Source of the DNA: an uncultured Parabacteroides sp.
GTDB taxonomy: Bacteria > Bacteroidota > Bacteroidia > Bacteroidales > Tannerellaceae
Assembly (NCBI GenBank): GCA_947074335.1
Contig: CAMTPG010000012.1
Location: 1-18,293, forward strand
Direction of reading: 5' to 3'
DNA length: 18,293 nt
Position 1 is the stretch's first letter. The number at the start of each line of letters is the position of its first letter. The notes beneath the pieces were generated by a model. The model was not told where the DNA came from. It ran no database searches and saw only the letters and a list, made by a program, of their open reading frames with translations. A program made the position numbers and the translations under genes. This document shows positions 14,361 to 18,293 of the stretch, one piece after another.

Positions 14361-15650
14361 TTAATCTAACTTGCTCTTGAAGAACCACAATTCATTGAAC
14401 GTGTAGTTCACTGTAAAACGGAAGTATTGTTCGTCGACCATACTTGCTTTTACATCCGGTAGTTTTTTCATGTATTCGAAGGAAACATTGACCATCGAAC
14501 GATTATCAATCAAAGGCAAACCTAAACCTATGCTTGCTCCTACTTCATTATAGCTGTCACCCTTCGGATTGGAAGTGGTCTGATTCAGACGCAAATAAGA
14601 GTTCGCATAATGTACTCCGGCACGATAACGTATACGGTTAAGATACATTCGTTTGTTGTAGCCGGGGATGTATTCGCCACCTAAAGCCGTACGATAACGG
14701 TCTCTGAAATGGTTCTTTTCGCCAAAGTAAGACATTTTTCCCCAATCTTCATACGAAAAATCGGCTGCAATTAATAATTTATTTTCTTTAACGTATGAAA
14801 GACCAATACCATATGTGGCGGCCAAACCAAATTTTTCGCCGGAAATGGTATCTGAGTTAATTACATCATTCACCGAACCTGTCGAGCTGTACACCTGGGT
14901 TAACTGATAGGATTTGGGTTTCATCTCGCGCGAAGGAGAAAAGGCCAGACCCAATGTTATACTTTCGGTTTTGCTGATCGGTTGTGTATACTGTAAGCCA
15001 AAATTCATCTTAAAGTCACGCACACGTAATTCCTGATAGCGGTTTGTATTATACGCATCAGTACCTTCGTTTATCATTGTAACAATTTGTTCGTGCCGAA
15101 TGTTACCAAACAGATAGCCAAAATTAGCTCCCACAGCCATGCGTTTTTTCCAAAATTCCCAGGAGATACCGCCATAGGCTTCCGACAAACCGCCCGAACC
15201 ATTGTACGAATCCTGAAAACTCACGCCGTTTTCGGTACGGATTGCTCCGAATTTATAGCCTACAAACGAATAAGGCAACAGGCCGAAACTCAGCGCCACT
15301 CCTTTGTATACGGGAAACTGCAAAGCGATGTATTCGATATTTCCGTTGACATCGTGCTGACGGTTTCCGTCTTCCTGAAACCAGGAAAGCTGACCGGCTA
15401 CGCCAAAATCAAAGAGAAATGTGAGGGAGTCCATACTACTATAAGAAGCAGGGTTTAAGGGATTTATCTGCTTTGGAGATCGCAATCCGTAACCCACTCC
15501 ACCCATGGCGCGTCCTGCACCAAACGAGCGTTCGCCCAACTCACCATAACCGAAACGGGTATACGGAGAATTCGTATTGTTTTGAGCCATCAAACACAAA
15601 GGAATGAATATAAGAACGCTTGTTATTATCAGTTTATTAATCTTCAACAT
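14361..15650 (-). CDS. Outer-membrane beta-barrel protein, FadL/OmpP1-like
   Basis: This 429-residue exported protein has a signal peptide (cleavage likely after LMA, residue 22). The early mature region YTRFGYGELGERSFGAGRAMGG and the later INPLNPASYSSMD resemble the N-terminal plug and NPA motif of FadL/OmpP1-type transporters. The rest alternates amphipathic strands with glycines and aromatics (for example FGLLPYSFVGYKFG, FGLQYTQPI, VNYTFNELWFF), as in an outer-membrane barrel. The C-terminus ends with a strand followed by KSKLD, so a terminal Phe is not the very last residue. The ATG lies inside the end of coaX (14-base overlap), suggesting coupled translation. Hydrophobic-compound uptake is the family role; the cargo is unknown. 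Confidence 0.8.
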   Translation of the reverse strand: MLKINKLIITSVLIFIPLCLMAQNNTNSPYTRFGYGELGERSFGAGRAMGGVGYGLRSPKQINPLNPASYSSMDSLTFLFDFGVAGQLSWFQEDGNRQHDVNGNIEYIALQFPVYKGVALSFGLLPYSFVGYKFGAIRTENGVSFQDSYNGSGGLSEAYGGISWEFWKKRMAVGANFGYLFGNIRHEQIVTMINEGTDAYNTNRYQELRVRDFKMNFGLQYTQPISKTESITLGLAFSPSREMKPKSYQLTQVYSSTGSVNDVINSDTISGEKFGLAATYGIGLSYVKENKLLIAADFSYEDWGKMSYFGEKNHFRDRYRTALGGEYIPGYNKRMYLNRIRYRAGVHYANSYLRLNQTTSNPKGDSYNEVGASIGLGLPLIDNRSMVNVSFEYMKKLPDVKASMVDEQYFRFTVNYTFNELWFFKSKLD

Positions 15651-16365
15651 TATACTCTAAGATTCTGTTTAATCCTGTCAACACTAAATTAATGTCTGCA
15701 AAGATGGAGTTTTTTAACCGGCTTTCAAAATAAAAAGAATGGCCACCTGTTAAAAAAACCAAAAGAGCAGGATATTTTTCTTTCAGGGCACAAATATACC
15801 CGTCCATTTCGTAAATAATGCCGTTAACAACTCCCGACTGGATAGCTGTTACCGTATCGTCGCCCAAAAAAGGCACCGTTTCGGGCTCGTAAACCAACGG
15901 CAGTTTTTGGGTATAATGATTCAATGCCTTAAAACGGGTTGTCATACCGGGCGAAATATTTCCGCCCCAATAAGTACCGTCGGCATCAATCAGATCATAA
16001 GTAATGGCCGTACCTGCATCGATTACCAACAAGGGGCAATCGGGTTTCAGGTAATGAGCTCCCACTACGGCGGCTACACGGTCTCGGCCTAATGTTTTGG
16101 GCGTCTTGTAGTTAACCGTAACAGGCAAGGGCGTTGTTTCGTCCAGTAAGATAAATGTCTGCAACCGGCTTTTCAGGTATTCCACCAGACAGTAATCGGT
16201 ATCGATCACAGTCGAGAAGATGCCCTGTGTCAGCGGATATTCCGTAAACAAATCTGCCACATGCTCAAGCTCCAGTTTCTTATGCACAAATGAGGCTACT
16301 AAATTTCCGGCCTGATAAACCGCCAATTTAGAAGATGTATTACCTTGTTCAATTATAAGATTCAC
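15637..16365 (-). CDS. coaX: Type III pantothenate kinase CoaX
   Basis: This 242-residue kinase phosphorylates pantothenate in the first step of coenzyme A synthesis. I take the GTG at 16365 as the start, because the family begins with M-N-L-I-I. The in-frame ATG at 16425 would add 20 mainly hydrophobic residues (LFISSFFVFFAKK) that are unlikely in a soluble kinase. Family motifs are GNTSSK (8-13), YKTPKTLGRDR (87-96, with the catalytic Asp in GRDR), VIDAGTAITYDLI (114-126) and GGNISPGM (134-141). The phosphate-loop Asp of DxGNT is Glu6 here, a conservative change. The gene leads the envelope run, and its last 14 bases overlap the beta-barrel gene. No clear promoter is visible upstream. Confidence 0.93.
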   Translation of the reverse strand: MNLIIEQGNTSSKLAVYQAGNLVASFVHKKLELEHVADLFTEYPLTQGIFSTVIDTDYCLVEYLKSRLQTFILLDETTPLPVTVNYKTPKTLGRDRVAAVVGAHYLKPDCPLLVIDAGTAITYDLIDADGTYWGGNISPGMTTRFKALNHYTQKLPLVYEPETVPFLGDDTVTAIQSGVVNGIIYEMDGYICALKEKYPALLVFLTGGHSFYFESRLKNSIFADINLVLTGLNRILEYNVED

Positions 16366-16526
16366 GAGTCTGAATTTTTTCGCAAAGAAAACGAAAAATG
16401 ATGAAATAAATAGCATCCAAAGCATTATTCTTTATTACAATCTTTAAGAAGATTCTATTTATTTCATCCATTCTTCTATTAAAAGTGTTGAAAAAACAGG
16501 CGTTGTGCTTTCATTTCACATTTGTT
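16366..16526. other. Spacer between the GH9 gene and coaX
   Basis: This A+T-rich spacer holds no credible gene. A small hairpin, AATCTT 16439-16444 with AAGATT 16449-16454, is too weak to be a terminator. I find no box matching TAnnTTTG at a proper distance from coaX, so how coaX is transcribed is unresolved. Confidence 0.45.
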
Positions 16527-18293
16527 TCACTCTTCGGCAGCTGCAGCCGAGAGCTTACCCAGAAAATAGGTGGTCGATGCGGTGCCGTCCATCGTGGGCT
16601 CGTTGGTAGCATAGTCGCTGTAATCATCGTGATATACTACCGTGCCACTCTGAAAGGGCGCATACTTATCTTCGTTACGCAGATGCACACCGCGCAGCGA
16701 ATTGAAGATATTGGTATATACGGGGCCGTCGACAATACCGCCTGTAATGGGCCAGTTTTTCAGATTGGTCAGTGCCGAGTGCGGATCGCGGGGCCAGTCG
16801 CCATGTTCGGGCAATCCGATAATCATACATTTTCCCCAGGGATTCACACCAAACAGCCAGTCGCGTGTAGCCGTCTCCAGCTCCTGAAACTGAGTATCGC
16901 CGGTAAGTTCGCGGTACAGCATAGCCTGTGTAATCAACGCCGTGGCCAGATTATTAGAGCACCAGATATAGGGTTGCCCGCTCAAAAAAGCATTGCCTTC
17001 GGCGCGTTCCTGCACCCGGCTCAGTCCGGCGCGCATATTGCGCAAAAACTCATCGCTGATGCGGGGGTTATCCTGCATCACCAGCAGGGCATGACCTAAA
17101 TTCACAAACGGATACCACTGATAGTGATGTGCCGAATCGGCTCCCATCCAGGGTGTTACAGGCTCCATCCGGCCGTAATCCACGGCATCGGTCAGATAAA
17201 CCGGATCGTTTGTGGTGCGATACATCTGCATGGCAGCCAGTTCCATATCATCTACCCAGTTATCTTCTTCATAATAATAGGGCGAAACGCAGGGTGCGGT
17301 CTGACAGGCGCCGGGATTGGCTTTGGCCACTTCGTAGGCATTGGCGGCCTTTTTTTGCAGCAGAGCGGCAAAAGCGGGATCGATCTGACCGAATACTTCG
17401 GCGCCGAGCGAGAATGAAGAACAGAATTTACCCACCGACGAAGCCAGCCCTTTGCTGTCGTTCAGGTTACCCATCAACCCGTAAGGCGTTCCGCTGCACG
17501 GATAAACGGGGCGCTCCATGCCCGGACCCCAGCCGTAATCTACCGAATCTTCGTTGAAAATACCCGAAAAGCGATGGTCACGATCGTCGGCTATCTGATT
17601 CAGAAACAGGGTATCCGAAGGATTCATTTTTACCATCCAGTCGAGCCCCCAGCGTGCTTCGTCCAGAATATCGGGAATGCCGTTGCTGCCGGGCAGTCCG
17701 TTGGCATCGAACTGATCCTGCCACACACCCGGATTTTGGGTATAGGCAAAAAGCATCTGATAAACGGCATTGGCCGAGGTGGTGAGGTATTGCAGATAAT
17801 CGGAGGCATCGTGCCAGCCGCCGGTTACATCCATTTTCAGGCCGTCGTTTTCGCCACTCAGTACCAGCCGGCCGTCGTGCACATGACACGAGTCGTTGAT
17901 GAAGGGATTAAACCCGCAGCGCTGCTGGCGCATGTAATAGAGCGGAATCTCCTGTGCGCCGGCATACACATCGTTGCCGATACGAAATTCGGGCGAGCGG
18001 GTTTCGCCGGCCGTAATATAATAGGTACCGGGTGTTTTAATTTCGGAGAAATTGAGTCGTGCCGTCCCGTCGAACGGCTCCTGCGCACCGGTATTTTGTA
18101 TCTGACCAAGAGTTACGGTTTCGCCCGTTTTCGCATTGGTTACCGTAAACGAGGTAACGGGTTCGGCCTCCTGCATCAGCATAACAGCCACTTTAATGTC
18201 GTTGTTGAGATAGCCGGCCTGGTTTACGCGAATCCAGTTTTCGGCCTGCAGGGTTCCGGTTGCGGTGAGCAGCAGTGTAAGTAGTGTAGTTTT
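16527..18293 (-). CDS. Family 9 glycoside hydrolase with N-terminal Ig-like domain (5' end cut)
   Basis: 588 residues are visible and the start lies just beyond the window; the first visible residue is Lys of KTTLLTLLLTATGTLQA, a signal peptide that probably lacks only one or two codons. After cleavage comes WIRVNQAGYL, the hallmark of the Ig-like domain of GH9 cellulases. The catalytic domain has GWHDASDY (visible residues 159-166), with the two Asp that activate water, then FGVNPWGKCMIIG and WPRDPHS. The acid Glu lies in the terminal DYSDYATNEP (Glu565). GH9 enzymes cut beta-1,4-glucans by inversion: cellulose, mixed-linkage glucan, or oligosaccharides in some members. There is no carbohydrate-binding, dockerin or type IX secretion domain, which favours a periplasmic enzyme on oligomers. 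No SusC/SusD gene is visible. Base composition is richer in G+C than the neighbours. An internal GTG at 18191 is not the start, because the frame is open to the edge. Confidence 0.95.
   Translation of the reverse strand, partial: KTTLLTLLLTATGTLQAENWIRVNQAGYLNNDIKVAVMLMQEAEPVTSFTVTNAKTGETVTLGQIQNTGAQEPFDGTARLNFSEIKTPGTYYITAGETRSPEFRIGNDVYAGAQEIPLYYMRQQRCGFNPFINDSCHVHDGRLVLSGENDGLKMDVTGGWHDASDYLQYLTTSANAVYQMLFAYTQNPGVWQDQFDANGLPGSNGIPDILDEARWGLDWMVKMNPSDTLFLNQIADDRDHRFSGIFNEDSVDYGWGPGMERPVYPCSGTPYGLMGNLNDSKGLASSVGKFCSSFSLGAEVFGQIDPAFAALLQKKAANAYEVAKANPGACQTAPCVSPYYYEEDNWVDDMELAAMQMYRTTNDPVYLTDAVDYGRMEPVTPWMGADSAHHYQWYPFVNLGHALLVMQDNPRISDEFLRNMRAGLSRVQERAEGNAFLSGQPYIWCSNNLATALITQAMLYRELTGDTQFQELETATRDWLFGVNPWGKCMIIGLPEHGDWPRDPHSALTNLKNWPITGGIVDGPVYTNIFNSLRGVHLRNEDKYAPFQSGTVVYHDDYSDYATNEPTMDGTASTTYFLGKLSAAAAEE

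Noticed and set aside
18189..18191. GTG as the start of the GH9 gene
   Set aside because: The frame stays open to the window edge and encodes a signal peptide plus WIRVNQAGYL upstream of it.
17574..18284. Long plus-strand frame (236 codons) opposite the GH9 gene, and a 204-codon one at 16485-17099
   Set aside because: Both are antisense to a well-supported GH9 coding region, with no family resemblance and no start context. Long antisense frames are expected in G+C-rich genes.

Overview
The window reads as a piece of a Bacteroidota chromosome, most likely Bacteroidales. Three things point there: Bacteroidota-type gene families (the DUF4837 lipoprotein, a long PpiD-like SurA_N/parvulin protein, a Bacteroidota-style LptE); several TAnnTTTG-type -7 boxes; and few Shine-Dalgarno sites. 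Every gene I can support lies on the minus strand, so transcription runs from high to low coordinates. I see no tRNA, rRNA, CRISPR array, insertion sequence or phage gene.

Read in the direction of transcription, the window opens with a 5'-truncated family 9 glycoside hydrolase (16527-18293) that looks clearly richer in G+C than its neighbours. Next comes a tight envelope-related run: coaX, a FadL/OmpP1-like beta-barrel protein, a secreted TPR protein, lptC and a CNNM/CorC-type membrane protein. They are separated by gaps of at most 32 bases, or overlap. A PpiD-like periplasmic foldase follows, with its own candidate promoter and a strong hairpin terminator (8742-8772). Then come rlmN, a DUF4837 lipoprotein gene and pdxA, closed by a perfect 16-bp-stem terminator (5254-5292).

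A 346-base gap holds that terminator and the best promoter in the window (5072-5099). This promoter drives a compact four-gene set: a TagD-like cytidylyltransferase, an SDR oxidoreductase, a CDP-alcohol phosphotransferase and a PlsC-superfamily acyltransferase. Together they look like a pathway that activates a small alcohol with CTP and puts it on a lipid. Motif changes in at least three of the four enzymes (HxNH for HxGH, a displaced last Asp, HX5D for HX4D) suggest a non-standard product. This is the most interesting part of the window; the product is my inference and is not shown by sequence.

The low-coordinate end carries a sigma-54 activator without a receiver domain, then a 216-base spacer, then lptE, then the first 13 codons of another gene. 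The spacer is unusually structured: a seven-unit degenerate array with CCGG/CGAG cores, a perfect 10-bp inverted repeat and a 20-bp direct repeat. lptC and lptE, two parts of the lipopolysaccharide export bridge, thus lie in separate transcription units of the same neighbourhood.
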